From Arachis hypogaea (taxonomy: Eukaryota > Streptophyta > Magnoliopsida > Fabales > Fabaceae): a DNA stretch of 64,000 nt. Each line of letters starts with the position of its first letter. The first letter of the stretch is position 1. A model generated the notes under the pieces. That model had not been told where the DNA came from. It saw only the letters and a list, made by a program, of their open reading frames with translations, and ran no database searches. Made by a program: the position numbers and the translations under genes. Below, one piece after another: positions 25,863 to 36,389 of the stretch. Location of the stretch: positions 19,773,940 through 19,837,939 of the forward strand of contig NC_092051.1 in NCBI RefSeq assembly GCF_003086295.3. Direction: 5' to 3'.

Positions 25863-26010
25863 CACTGCGTTTTTATTTCTTTCTTTCTCTTTGCTGCAGG
25901 TGGTGGGGTGTCCCTGTGCTTCTTCTGCTTCTGCCTTTCTGTGTTCTCTGCTCTCTTCACCTTTCTTTTGGACCCAGGAAAACTAAATAAAAGAAAAGAA
26001 AGTCTTCCTG

Positions 26011-26034
26011 TATATATATATATATATATATATA
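26011..26034 (+). repeat. TA dinucleotide microsatellite in the GIF leader
   Basis: Twelve TA copies, 33 bases upstream of the ATG at 26067, so probably transcribed in the 5' UTR. Likely length-variable. Confidence 0.9.
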
Positions 26035-26066
26035 AACAAGTTAGCGGGTGTTATCAAAATAAAAAT

Positions 26067-28197
26067 ATGCAGCAGCACCTGATGCAGATGCAGCCCATGA
26101 TGGCAGCTTACTATCCCAACAACGTCACCACTGATCACATTCAACAGGTTCTCTTCTCTTCTCTTGATTCTTCTACCTCCCCACCACTCAAACGCCACCT
26201 TTCTTTCTTCTCTTGTGGAAGGGGTGGCATCCCTTTCTTGGTTGTGGTCAGGTTCAGGTTCAGGCTCAGTCTCAGGAGGGTTTGTTTTGTCTCAGCTTTG
26301 GTGGGTCTTTTCTTTGTATGCCACTTTTGGTCTTGTGTTGTGTTGTGCTTTCTCTTTTAATAAATACTCTCTCTTTCTCTTCTTTATTCTGCTTCTGCTA
26401 ACTTCTTTTTCATTGTCAGCTTCTGTTACCACTTACTACTTGTTGGTATTGGTTCTGCTTTCTGGGTCTTGTTCCTTCTTGCCCCCCTTTCTTTCTTTTC
26501 CACCACCACCCACCACCCTTGCTTCATGTGTTTACATATATATGACGTGTCCTTCTCTCACTCTTCAGTTTAGATCATATCTAAATCCAAACATAGACGA
26601 TCATCATCATCATTAACCTTGTCTATATATCTTTGACATACCACTTTCATTATTATTATTATTAATTTGTAGTTATAATCTTTTTTACTAATGGAATGAT
26701 TTGTTCTAATAATAGGACATCTACTTCATAAATACAACAAGATGAAAAAGTGAAAAAAAAAAAGGGTTTGTTACATCACATATCTTAAAAGGCTTTTTAT
26801 CCTTCCTTGTGGTTTACACTTTATTATATGTATCTTGAGATAAAATACTAGATGGATAACACACATAGTAGCAACTAACAAGGACGTTTTGTTTTGTTTT
26901 ATTTGTTTCTCTCCTTTGCTTCTATTTTCGCTGCATTTATATCGTATGATATCATTCTTTTGAATTCATGCAGTACCTGGATGAGAACAAGTCCTTGATT
27001 CTTAAGATTGTGGAAAGCCAAAGTTCTGGCAAGCTCAGCGAGTGTGCTGAGTAAGAATCACTAATACTCTAATCATCTATTATGTTTGCTAAGTGCTACC
27101 ACCAATCTATTATTGTATTGTTCAAGAAATAACCTTGCCAACAACTAAGACATTAGCATATGATGGAAAAGTTTTAGGTATCAGTTCTTCATTCACTGTG
27201 ATATGACCGATTCAATAATGGCACCAATGATGTGTTTGAAATTATTAGCATCTTGGTCGCCACTTTCTATAGTATGTTGTATATGCTGCACACCTATGAG
27301 CTACCCTATGAATATAAATGGACCATCAATTACAATTACACTATTGGTTAATTAGTTTTGGATTCTGTTTAGGTTTTTGTTGAATGCTTTCTCTCACTCT
27401 CTAGTCTCTAGGTATTCTACATAATTATTAATCTTCGTCAATCCTGTGATCCTGGTTTATAATAATTCAGGAACCAAGCAAGGCTACAGCGAAATCTAAT
27501 GTACCTAGCAGCAATAGCTGATTCTCAACCACAACCACCTACCATGGCTGGCCAGGTACATTCATATTGAACTATTAATATATGTGATCATAATTTAATG
27601 ATGAGTAATGCTAGATCTTTTTCAGCTAACATCACCAATTTTTTAAAAATTATTTTGTTTATCTTAAAATTTAGATTCTGAATCTATCTTAAATAATAAA
27701 CCTAAACGGCAAAACTGGCTAACTGAATATTGGTTCCATGTATTTTCTCTTTAATGATGTAGTACCCGGGAAGTGGGATGATGCAGCAGGGAGGACACTA
27801 CGTGCAGGCTCAGCAGGCGGCGGCGGCGGCGGCGCAGCAGATGACACAGCAGCAGCTAATGGCGGCACGCTCCTCCCTCTTGTATGCGCAGCAGCAGCCA
27901 TACGCTGCGCTCCAACAGCAAGGCCTCCACGGCCAACTCGGCATGAGTAGTTCAGGTGGTGGTGGTGGTCTACACATGCTGCACGGCGAAGCCAGCAGCG
28001 GAAACATGGGAGGAGGAGGAGGAGGGTACCCTGACTTCGTGAGAGGCTCCGGTGCAGAGGGCAGGAGCATAATTGGAAGCAGCAGCAGCAAGCAAGAAAT
28101 GGGTGAAGGGCGAGGTGGCGGTGGTGGTGGTGGAAGCTCTAGTGGACACACCGGGGAAGGTGGTGAAACAATGTACCTCAAATCTGCTGATGAATGA
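26067..28197 (+). CDS. GIF1: GRF-interacting factor (AN3/GIF1-type, SSXT domain)
   Basis: Transcriptional co-activator that binds GRF transcription factors and SWI/SNF remodellers to promote cell proliferation in leaves and other organs. Exons are 26067-26147, 26974-27050, 27471-27555 and 27763-28197; all borders are GT/AG and the frame is continuous, giving about 225 residues, near the length of Arabidopsis AN3. The N-terminal SNH/SSXT domain is clear (DHIQQ, YLDENKSLILKIVESQ, KLSECAENQARLQRNLMYLA). The C-terminal half is Gln/Gly-rich: Ala-Ala-Ala and Gln runs, then several Gly runs of 5-8, ending ETMYLKSADE. The start is the first ATG after the TA repeat and begins MQQHLMQMQPMM, as expected for the family. 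GIF2/GIF3 are less likely because of the C-terminal sequence. Confidence 0.93.
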
Positions 28198-28301
28198 TCA
28201 TGGGAGTCATGGCAATTCAACTACCTAGGCTTCTTTTTTTTTAGTTTATTAATTAGTTAGGAGAAGAAGAAGGTACGCAATGAATGGAAGATTAAATTAT
28301 C

Positions 28302-28321
28302 AGTAGTAGTAGTAGTAGTAG
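28302..28321 (+). repeat. AGT trinucleotide microsatellite in the GIF 3' UTR
   Basis: About six AGT copies, about 105 bases after the stop codon. Confidence 0.8.
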
Positions 28322-30032
28322 CCTCTAGCTAGGTTGGAAAAAGCCAAAAGACTTGTGTGTTTGAAGAAGAATGTTTGGCTTTTAATCTTTCTTGTGATTT
28401 ATGGGAACTGGGAATGAAGGCTAAAAAAACAATCGACATAGAGAGTGTGTTTCAAAGACCACTTTTAATTTGCCTTGACTTTTCTACCATACTTGCAACA
28501 TAAATGAAATGAAATAAATGCATGCCTTCACTGAGTTTATGTATGCTGTGCTGTAACCACACGAATTAAGATTATAAATTAAAATTTTTTTGTCCAAAAT
28601 ATATAAAATTTTATTTTTTGTATTAATAGTAAATTTAATGTGTTTACATGTTAGTTAAATTCTAAGATATTTTGTGGTCACAAGTCAGAAGACATAAAAA
28701 AAAAAAAAGCAAGAAAGCTGGCTCTTCCAAATTGAGGGCTGAGTTTGACTCAGCATTGAATGGGTTTGGTGTTTTCTTGTGGGAGAGATCAGAGGTGCAC
28801 ATTAAAAACCATTGGGTGCTACTAAAACTTTTCTGTTTCTGTATTTTGATATTTGAACCAATTTTCCGTTAACGTATATTTTTGTGGTGGCAAGTTTATG
28901 GGAGTCGGTGGTATACTGGTGTTAGCGGTGATCAGAAATATGTCTGGTGTCTCGTCTTTTTATAAGTGTTGATTTCACTAAAATATGAAAAAGCTCGGCA
29001 GCTTCATTTTGAAACTGACTTCCTTTTAAGCAACGGTAAATGTGAACAATAAAAAATCTTGAAATGAATTACATAAAAAATCTCTCTACCTAAATTTTAT
29101 ATGGAGAAAATCTTGAAAGTTAACCCCTCTTAACTAACATCATAGCTAATATTTATACTTAAAATTGAACAATAAAAAATATCTAAAATTAAAAACAATA
29201 AAACATCCAAACTCAAGTAAAAAAATATTTGAAAGTCAAATAAAATAAAATCAAGTTATAGAATTGAGGATTTATAAATTATGGTTTAGAATTTAGATTC
29301 ATTTAGAATTTAGGGTGGCTAGAGGTGATGACCGTGACTAGCGACCACGGTGGTTAGTGGTTTATAGTAGTGGATGAAATTATGATATAGAAATTAAAGA
29401 AAAGGGAAAAATAAGAAAAAATGATAAAAGTAGTTTCAAATAATAGAAAAGTAGTATAGGTAAATAATTTTTAATTAATCAACTTTAAACAACTGTAATT
29501 AATAATTAATAATTTTTTATTTTTTAAAAATAAAATTTAAATAATTACTCATTAATTAATATAAAATACAGTTCAAAAATACTTGTTGACTTATTGTTAT
29601 TGGTTATCTAACGAGATTGTCAACAAATTTATGATTATTTTTCTGTAATGTTGGATGAACTTGGCCAATTAGTTGTTGATTTCTTAGCACTATTTTTCTA
29701 CATATAAACTATTGATATAAAGTATAATAAATAAAAAAATTTAGGTAACATATGTCTTAAAAGATATACGATAAATTTATTATTAATTTTTTCTAAATTT
29801 TTTAGTTTAATTTAACAAATACATAACAAAGATTTTGAAAATTTAAATTTTATATTTTTTTATAAAAGATTTTTCAATTAGTAGTTTTATTATATAACCT
29901 AAAAATACATATTAGCTAAATCTTAAATAAAAAATCAAAATTTGTTAATTGATAAAATACAATATTCTTTAGTTAGTAAATATTATTTAAGGATGAGCCA
30001 ACTGAGGAGTATAGATCACCTACTATTATATG
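28322..30032. other. Intergenic, no gene seen
   Basis: 3' UTR of the GIF gene followed by AT-rich spacer up to the target duplication of MULE-1. No coding signal. Confidence 0.55.
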
Positions 30033-30041
30033 TTTTATTTT
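30033..30041 (+). repeat. Left target-site duplication of MULE-1
   Basis: TTTTATTTT, identical to 36381-36389. Nine bases is the Mutator superfamily hallmark. Confidence 0.9.
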
Positions 30042-30300
30042 GGGCAATTTACGCATCTAAATTGTTTGATCCCCAATATTACGCAAATACATTGTTTCAG
30101 TTTTTAATACGCAAATGCATTGTTTCTATATTTTATGTAAACCGCTACTGTCAGTAGCGGTTTACGTGTGAGTGTGTGTGTGTGTGTAAACCGCTGCTGG
30201 CAGCAGCGGTTTACGTGAGTGTGTGCGTGTGTGTAAACCGCTACAGCCAGTAGCGGTTTACGTGTGATGGTTTGCCTATATAAACCGTGGTTGCAGCCGC
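30042..30300 (+). repeat. Left TIR of MULE-1 with palindrome array
   Basis: Terminal about 90 bp match the right end in inverted orientation. Three palindromes follow at 30137-30165, 30186-30214 and 30233-30261, each of the form GTAAACCGCTRCTG / CAGYAGCGGTTTAC around one base, separated by GTGTGTG spacers. Confidence 0.9.
30277..30284 (+). promoter_or_regulatory. TATA box of the MULE-1 PMD gene
   Basis: TATATAAA just inside the palindrome array, 134 bases before the PMD ATG. The same word in inverted position serves the transposase at the other end. Confidence 0.65.
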
Positions 30301-30417
30301 GGATTATGTGTTTAGAAGGTTTGAGGAGTTTTCTAGAGAGAGGAAATTGTAGAGAGAAGTCAGAGCAAGTTGTGAGCGGCCCCGAGGTTCCTCAGCGGCG
30401 ACTTCTGGCGAGTTATC

Positions 30418-33084
30418 ATGGCAGGCAGGAACCTGTACCGACTGAACGGCGTTGCGCATATTGCCGGTTCTATTGGTGACGAGGTTAGTTAATATTTATT
30501 TTTTTTCTAGTCTTTGCATATCTTAGTCAGAAAAACGGTAGGTTAGGTAGACGAATTAGAATTTATAGATTAGTCGTTGTATCCTGAATTTAGGGTTCGC
30601 ATGCTAGGATGTTAGTTCACTAATCTTGGTTTAGTGTTTTTAGTTTTTCTTGGTTAGTTATAGTTATGCCTAGTTACCTGAAATTTAATTCCATTCAATG
30701 AATGTTATGCCCGCTAATTAATGTTGGTTTAGTTTAGGGAACGGGATAGTTGACATTAGTGAATTATTATAGTTTGTTTAGGATATTTGTATGATATGAA
30801 GTTTTAAATTTTAAATCTTTACAATATTTTAAAATTTCTGGATGTTAATAAGTAAATTATTTGTGTTGTTATTTTCCCTATCGTGAGTAGGAAATTTTTT
30901 TTAAATATTATATAGGAGAATTTGCTGATGGTTTAAGGTATTCGTATTCGGTTAGATATGGAAATCTGTTTAAGGATAGGAGAATTTAATTGGACTCTGT
31001 TTTCGTTTGTTGTTCTGTGCAGCTCAATAGGTGTATATACAGTGTGAGGCGGCAACAGAATATGCCCATGCATGAAAGGATCATCCCGTATTTAGAGCGG
31101 GCTGGATTGTACCATTTGGCTAGGCTAAATAGCCAATGGTTCTGGTTGGATGAGCCACTCGTTAGTGCGTTCGTTGAGAGGTGGCGTCCTGAGACGCATA
31201 CGTTCCACATGCCTTTCGGAGAATGCACAGTGACATTGCAGGATGTGGCATTTTAGCTAGGGCTTCCTGTGGATGGGGAGGCTGTGAGTGGTTGCCTTGG
31301 TGAGTTTGAGACATACATGGAGGGTGGCCGACCAGCTTGGGAGTGGTTTGAGGACCTATTCGGTGAGCGGCCCCCACCGAATAAGGTCAAGCAGATGACA
31401 GTACACTTTACATGGTTCCACGAGAGGTTTAGGGTGCTACCACCAGATGCGAGCGAGGAGACTGTCCGCATCTACGCACGGGCCTACATCATGATGCTGT
31501 TATCGACTCAGTTATTTGGGGACAAGAGTGCGAACCGGGTTCATATACGATGGTTGCCATTTGTGGCAAACCTTGATGGCATGAGGAGGTATAGCTGGGG
31601 TTCGGCCGCTTTGGCGTGGCTGTACCGATGTATGTGTCGGGTAGCGAACAGAAATGTGACTAATCTTGCGGGCCCGCTCCAGTTACTTCAGAGTTGGATA
31701 TTCTGGCGGTTTCCGTCTCTTAGGCCGGCCGGGTTTGAGGTTTTCTCTTTCCCGCTGGCATCAAGGTATGGGTTATGCTTTTTTAAGTTTAACAAATTTA
31801 TTGGGCATATTTTAAATTTTGTGTCTCATATGACTTTAATTTAGGTGGTCTGCCTACTTACCTCCTAATGATGGAAAGGAGCAGAGGGTCATTAGGTATC
31901 GGCTTGCATTGGATCGACTGACCGCTCGTGATGTAAGTTTTATAGCAGCAAGAGTTTTACTTTTTGTTTGATCTCTATTCGTGACTAGATATATACTTGT
32001 TATTGTAGTCCTTGATGAGTTCTTAAATTTCAGATTGTGTGGGAGCCCTACTCCGCAAGGTGGAGTACAACATATCCCCGAGGATGCTTTGAACGTAGAC
32101 TGGCTGCATGCTAAGGACGGTAGGGGTGGCGATAGGTGGTTTCCCCACTACTATCGAAAATGGCATGAGCATTGGGAGAACCGACTTGATGCCGTCATTT
32201 CCGTTGAGCGAGTGGCAGATCCTGGCCCATCTGCAGATTACCTAGATTGGTGGTACCGAGAGGCTCAGCGGTTCCTTAGCCCTGGGGCTGCATTTGCCGA
32301 TCCTAGAGGCACCCAGATACCTCCGGAGGCATATCAGAGAGGATCCTCTCAGGTTCCACGCAGATCACAGCTACCTGATATGCCGGACAACCGTCGTGTT
32401 GAGAGACGCCGTCGTGTTGGTACTAGGGACACTGGTCGAGAGTGGAGGTGGTTACATGATGCCATGCAGGAGGATGACGCAGGCGGAGATGCTAGAGATG
32501 AGGTCGATCACCGTGTTTGTCGGGCTAATGCCAGACGTGGGAGAACTCTGGATGATACACAGCACGCAGGCGGAGTTAGTGGGACCGCAGCGACTGAGGC
32601 TGGAGGGGATACATTCACTAGCAGAGCTTATTCTCAGATGCCGGAGTTCACACCGACCATGACTATGGATTTAGATGATCAGCTGGTTAGTCCACGGTTT
32701 TATGCAGACTTTGCTGAGTTGATTAGGGATGATGCTGGCACGTCGAATGTGCAGTTTGGTGGCCAGTCTTACCAGCAGCAGATGCCGGATGTGCAGATGG
32801 AGACCGGAGCTTACCAGCCACATATGACGGAGATGCATTCCCAGCCACATGATTATCAGGGTCAGTATGGGGTAGATCTGAACGTGCCTGCAGGTAGTCC
32901 GTTGGATACTTGGTTTACTATGGGGGGCACCCCCCAGTCCACGTTCGGGTTAGACCCTCCACGTGATGATGTTGGACAGGAGGCAGCCCGACCGACTCGA
33001 GTCAGACGTCCAGCTCGATGTGGGACAGGATCTCATCTCCTTGGTGACTTTCATGATGTTGCGAGGGATGATCGCGATGGTTAG
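30418..33084 (+). pseudogene. Plant mobile domain (PMD) gene of MULE-1
   Basis: Exons 30418-30483, 31023-31765, 31845-31932 and 32034-33084 by splice signals. Exon 1 encodes MAGRNLYRLNGVAHIAG. Exon 2 carries most of the PMD ([16 protein letters not shown] start, [21 protein letters not shown], then YARAYIMMLLSTQLFGDKS, WGSAALAWLYRCMCRVA, LLQSWIFWRFPSLRP). Exon 4 adds a long Asp/Arg-rich tail. Two lesions are visible: a TAG at 31254-31256, where the PMD consensus has a coding residue, and a loss of roughly 100 bp near 32055 that removes part of the domain and shifts the frame. Host relatives are MAIN/MAIL1, nuclear proteins tied to TE silencing; the function inside a transposon is unknown. Confidence 0.85.
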
Positions 33085-33524
33085 CACCATGTGTTGTTGT
33101 TTTTTATTTCTCGCTATGTAGTTTATTTTCTGATTTAGGACTTTTATGTTTTTTATATTTGGATGACTGTTATTTTGGGTACTTGTTACTTTATGTTTTA
33201 TGCCCGTTGGACCTTATGTTTAGTCTTGTTGGAAGGACTTTTATATTGTTCAGTTTTTACTTTATGATTAGGTTGAGACAGTCTATTCTTTATCGATCTA
33301 TTAGCTAAGATGGAAATTAAGCACAATATCTCTAGAAAAGTGAAACACAACTACCGATATTATCATTAACAAGACAAAACAAAAAGACTAAAAACTCATA
33401 ACTGATAAACGAAAAGACTAAAAACAAATAACTTAAAACTCATAACAAGCAGACACGCTTGTTATCACGGAAACTACGACAAACGAAATAAGTAAAGATA
33501 AATCTACATCCCACTAGTAGATCC

Positions 33525-36059
33525 TCACTGAGGGCAAACCCGTCGGGTATGACCGGGCTGCCTGCACAGACCACACCTCTTAGGTCGGCTGGTGTCGGCT
33601 TCGTCCATGTTGTTGCGGATGCGGGTGGACCGTGGTCGTCCTTCTCTAGCCCTTCTCATGCCCGGATCGGGTATAACCGTCGGCCCGTCATATGGTGGCC
33701 AAAGCCCCTCTGGAATACATGGTGAAAAGGACATCTCATACACCTTAAAGACCTCAGACATGATGTACACCTCATCAACATAAGTTGCCCAATCTAGGCG
33801 TGACTGCGCACAGCATGCGAGGGCATGGCAGCAGGGGTAGTGCAGCGCCTGGAAGTATCCACAATCGCAGGTGCGATCCCTCAGAGAAACCTGATAGCTA
33901 CCCAAAGAGAATTTCCCGGTGGGAGTCGTCTCAGCCACAGTATAGTCAAGCTTATGCCTATCAAACACTGTCACCGTGAAGCACCTCGATTCCTTCAGAT
34001 TACGCTCAATGGCCTTAACTACTGCCTGTGAAAACCGGTGCCCGGACCCTAACTGTGCCTCTGCCGTCTGCCCACGGACAACAAACAACTCGGCCAGCCG
34101 GAGATATGTCGACTTAACCAGAGACGTCACCGGGAGGTTTCTTGTGCCCTTCAAGACAGAGTTCACACACTCAGAGATGTTGGTGGTCATGTGACCGTAT
34201 CTTCTCCCACCATCCTTATGCTGTGTCCACCTCTCATAAGGCATTTTGTTTGCCCATTCACACATGGCCGGGTTCTCCGTCCTCATTATATCAAACCAAT
34301 AGTCAAATTCTGCTTCCGTCTTCGCATACGCGGCATTTACCAACCACCTCCGCGCATCTTGCCCCTTGAAAGTGAGGGCAAAATTTGCAGCAACATGCCG
34401 AATACAAAATGCCCAATAAGCATGGGGGGGTTGCCAACCACTATCGGGGCTCTCTAATGCAGCCTTGATGCCGTTGTGTCTGTCAGAGATCACGAGAATA
34501 CCTTGCTGTGGAGTGACATGCCTTCTAAGGTTCGATAGAAAGTACGACCAAGAATCTGCGTTCTCTCCCTCCACAAGTGCAAACCCAACAGGCAAAATGT
34601 TCGAGTTACCATCCTGTGCGATCGCCAACAACAACGTCCCGCCATATTTGCCATACAGGTGTGTGCCGTCGATGCTTATCAGCGGCTTACAGTGGCGGAA
34701 AGCCTCAATACACGGAGGAAACGTCCAGAACATCCGATGAAAGAAAACTCTATCCTCGTCAACTTGGTCACCCACCCTAACCGGGGACGTCTTCAATAGA
34801 GCAATCGAACCTTCCATCGTGCATGTGACTCCAAGGATCCACCGAGGCAGATCTGCATATGACTCCTCCCAATCACCATATATTTGCGCTACTGCCTTCT
34901 GCTTCGCCAACCACACCTTTCGATAACTAGGCATGAATCCATAAGTCGCCTCCGTGGCCTCTTGCAACACCTTAATAGACACCGACGCATCAGCTCGAAC
35001 CAATGGATAGATTCTCGCACAGATAACATGATAATCAAGCTGCTTGTGGTCGCTTGATATCGATGTGGCCATACACGTGTGTGGACCGTTGTACCTCCTA
35101 ACCTCCCATGTGCCCTTCCTTTTCCGCATGACTATCCGAATCAACCACGTGCACCCGTTACCAAACTCCTTGCATCTCCCTTGGTATTTCAGGTTGTCGG
35201 ACTCCATAACCTTGTACTCAACTCCACGCCGAATACTGTAATCCTTCACACTCAACACGGCTTCCTCTTTACTCTGGAAGGATTGGCCAATCTGAAATTC
35301 AGACATATTTGTCCCATCATGCATCCCCTGCCCCTCGAATGTTGCATCAGCATTCTGCTGTTGGCCGAAGGCTTCCAAGTTCAAAGAAGAGAGGTGGGGA
35401 GGGTACTCCTGTGTTGCAGAACCGGAACATCCATGGGCTGAACGTCCGCCTCTTCGAATATCATCATCACTGTCCCCACCAATATCGACAGGCTCCTCAT
35501 CCAAATCATCGTCAAACAGTGCATTCTCAACCCGATCCGGTCTGGCATCGCATTCAAAATCAGGAACAACAGGACCTACATATGCATGAATAGCCCCAGC
35601 ACGTTCGGGCTCCGGATTCGGAACTGCCACTGCTACCACAGGCATCGATGTTGAGGCACCACCGGCTGGGATCGACTGAGGATTAGGGGCCGATGCACCT
35701 GAGCTATCCACACCATCTTCCAACTTCGCAAACAGCTCAGTTACCCTCACCTCCGGAAAACTACGCCTGCAGTGAAACAAGACATGCAAGTCTTCATCCG
35801 ACCCGATCACGAAGGTCTCATATCTCACACCAGTTGAGACAACATCAATGGGAATCTTGTAAAATAATTTTTTTACCCACTTCGTCCCACACACACCGAG
35901 CTTCCGTAATATGCTTTGCTTAATCTCCGCCAACGTATTCGAAGATCGGATAAAAACACTAAGTGGTTCTCTATCTGTGAATTTTACACCATGCCTTTTG
36001 CTCTTTTGAATTTTTCCAGAGCAGTGAACCAGAGCCACAAAACTATCCTCTCCCTCCAT
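33525..36059 (-). CDS. MURA-type transposase of MULE-1, intact frame
   Basis: Uninterrupted, about 844 residues. Start chosen at MEGEDSFVALVHCSG, which sits 44 bases after the TATA box; 24 further in-frame codons upstream overlap the promoter. Residues 1-105 form a PB1-like domain; 180-205 are acidic; 255-330 form the DNA-binding domain (FGNGCTWLIRI ... YNGPHTC). The MULE DDE core includes ISIDGTHLYGKYGG (Asp about 464), VISDRHNG (Asp about 526) and NISECVNS (Glu about 630, possible third acid). A SWIM finger CDCGYFQALHYPCCHA lies near 731-746. A basic stretch follows, then a CCHC knuckle CGLCRQPGHTRRVC ends the protein. It should bind the TIRs and cut and join the element. Activity is inferred from the intact frame and motifs. 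Confidence 0.93.
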   Translation of the reverse strand: MEGEDSFVALVHCSGKIQKSKRHGVKFTDREPLSVFIRSSNTLAEIKQSILRKLGVCGTKWVKKLFYKIPIDVVSTGVRYETFVIGSDEDLHVLFHCRRSFPEVRVTELFAKLEDGVDSSGASAPNPQSIPAGGASTSMPVVAVAVPNPEPERAGAIHAYVGPVVPDFECDARPDRVENALFDDDLDEEPVDIGGDSDDDIRRGGRSAHGCSGSATQEYPPHLSSLNLEAFGQQQNADATFEGQGMHDGTNMSEFQIGQSFQSKEEAVLSVKDYSIRRGVEYKVMESDNLKYQGRCKEFGNGCTWLIRIVMRKRKGTWEVRRYNGPHTCMATSISSDHKQLDYHVICARIYPLVRADASVSIKVLQEATEATYGFMPSYRKVWLAKQKAVAQIYGDWEESYADLPRWILGVTCTMEGSIALLKTSPVRVGDQVDEDRVFFHRMFWTFPPCIEAFRHCKPLISIDGTHLYGKYGGTLLLAIAQDGNSNILPVGFALVEGENADSWSYFLSNLRRHVTPQQGILVISDRHNGIKAALESPDSGWQPPHAYWAFCIRHVAANFALTFKGQDARRWLVNAAYAKTEAEFDYWFDIMRTENPAMCEWANKMPYERWTQHKDGGRRYGHMTTNISECVNSVLKGTRNLPVTSLVKSTYLRLAELFVVRGQTAEAQLGSGHRFSQAVVKAIERNLKESRCFTVTVFDRHKLDYTVAETTPTGKFSLGSYQVSLRDRTCDCGYFQALHYPCCHALACCAQSRLDWATYVDEVYIMSEVFKVYEMSFSPCIPEGLWPPYDGPTVIPDPGMRRAREGRPRSTRIRNNMDEADTSRPKRCGLCRQPGHTRRVCPQ

Positions 36060-36102
36060 TTGTGAATAACAATCTACTTCTTCACATTTGGTCCCTCTAT
36101 GG

Positions 36103-36110
36103 TTTATATA
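36103..36110 (-). promoter_or_regulatory. TATA box of the MULE-1 transposase
   Basis: TATATAAA on the minus strand, between the right palindrome array and the transposase start at 36059. The local context (GCCTATATAAACC) is shared with the left TIR. Confidence 0.65.
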
Positions 36111-36380
36111 GGCAGCCCCATTCAGACACACACACGTAAACCGCTACTGGCAGTAGCGGTTTACACACACGCACACACTCACCTAAACCGCTGCTGCCAG
36201 CAGCGGTTTACACACGAACTTACACGTAAAGTAGCGGTTTACACACACACTCACACGTAAACCGCTACTGGCAGTAGCGGTTTACATAAAATATAGAAAC
36301 AATGCATTTGCGTATTAAAAACTGAAACAATGTATTTGCGTAATATTGAGGATCAAACAATTTAGTTGCGTAAATTGCCC
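36111..36380 (-). repeat. Right TIR of MULE-1 with palindrome array
   Basis: Palindromes at 36136-36164, 36183-36211 and 36257-36285, plus a single half-site near 36226-36242, so the array is one damaged unit longer than on the left. The last about 95 bp mirror the left end. Confidence 0.9.
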
Positions 36381-36389
36381 TTTTATTTT
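36381..36389 (+). repeat. Right target-site duplication of MULE-1
   Basis: TTTTATTTT, identical to 30033-30041. Confidence 0.9.

Larger units (their letters stand above)
24872..26066. other. Promoter and 5' leader region of the GIF gene
   Basis: AT-rich to about 25650, then more mixed sequence with pyrimidine-rich patches (25860-25960) typical of a plant leader. No gene on either strand. Two microsatellites inside are listed separately. No clear TATA box was identified. Confidence 0.5.
30042..36380. mobile_element. MULE-1: 6.3-kb Mutator-like element with intact transposase and PMD gene
   Basis: Starts GGGCAATTTACGCA and ends in its reverse complement; flanked by a perfect 9-bp duplication. 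The TIRs (about 260-280 bp) contain arrays of a 29-bp palindrome. A PMD gene runs inward from the left TIR on + and a transposase gene from the right TIR on -, meeting tail to tail near 33.1-33.5 kb. Perfect target duplications and an uninterrupted transposase frame suggest a fairly recent insertion. Confidence 0.95.

Noticed and set aside
25908..26616. Frames of 150 codons overlapping the GIF leader and intron 1
   Set aside because: They run across the splice donor at 26148 and have Phe/Leu/Ser-rich composition typical of T/C-rich intron sequence.
27810..28220. Long minus-strand frame opposite GIF exon 4 (136 codons, Pro-rich)
   Set aside because: A shadow of the Gly-rich coding strand; Pro runs mirror the Gly runs.
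30418..33084. PMD genes as host MAIN/MAIL1-type genes
   Set aside because: All three lie within TIRs next to a transposase, are disrupted, and have TIR-based promoters. Host PMD genes would not show this.
30137..36285. Spaced palindromes resembling a CRISPR or satellite array
   Set aside because: They are plant MULE TIRs present in inverted orientation at both ends of one element, with a 9-bp target duplication. Spacers are simple GT/CA tracts.
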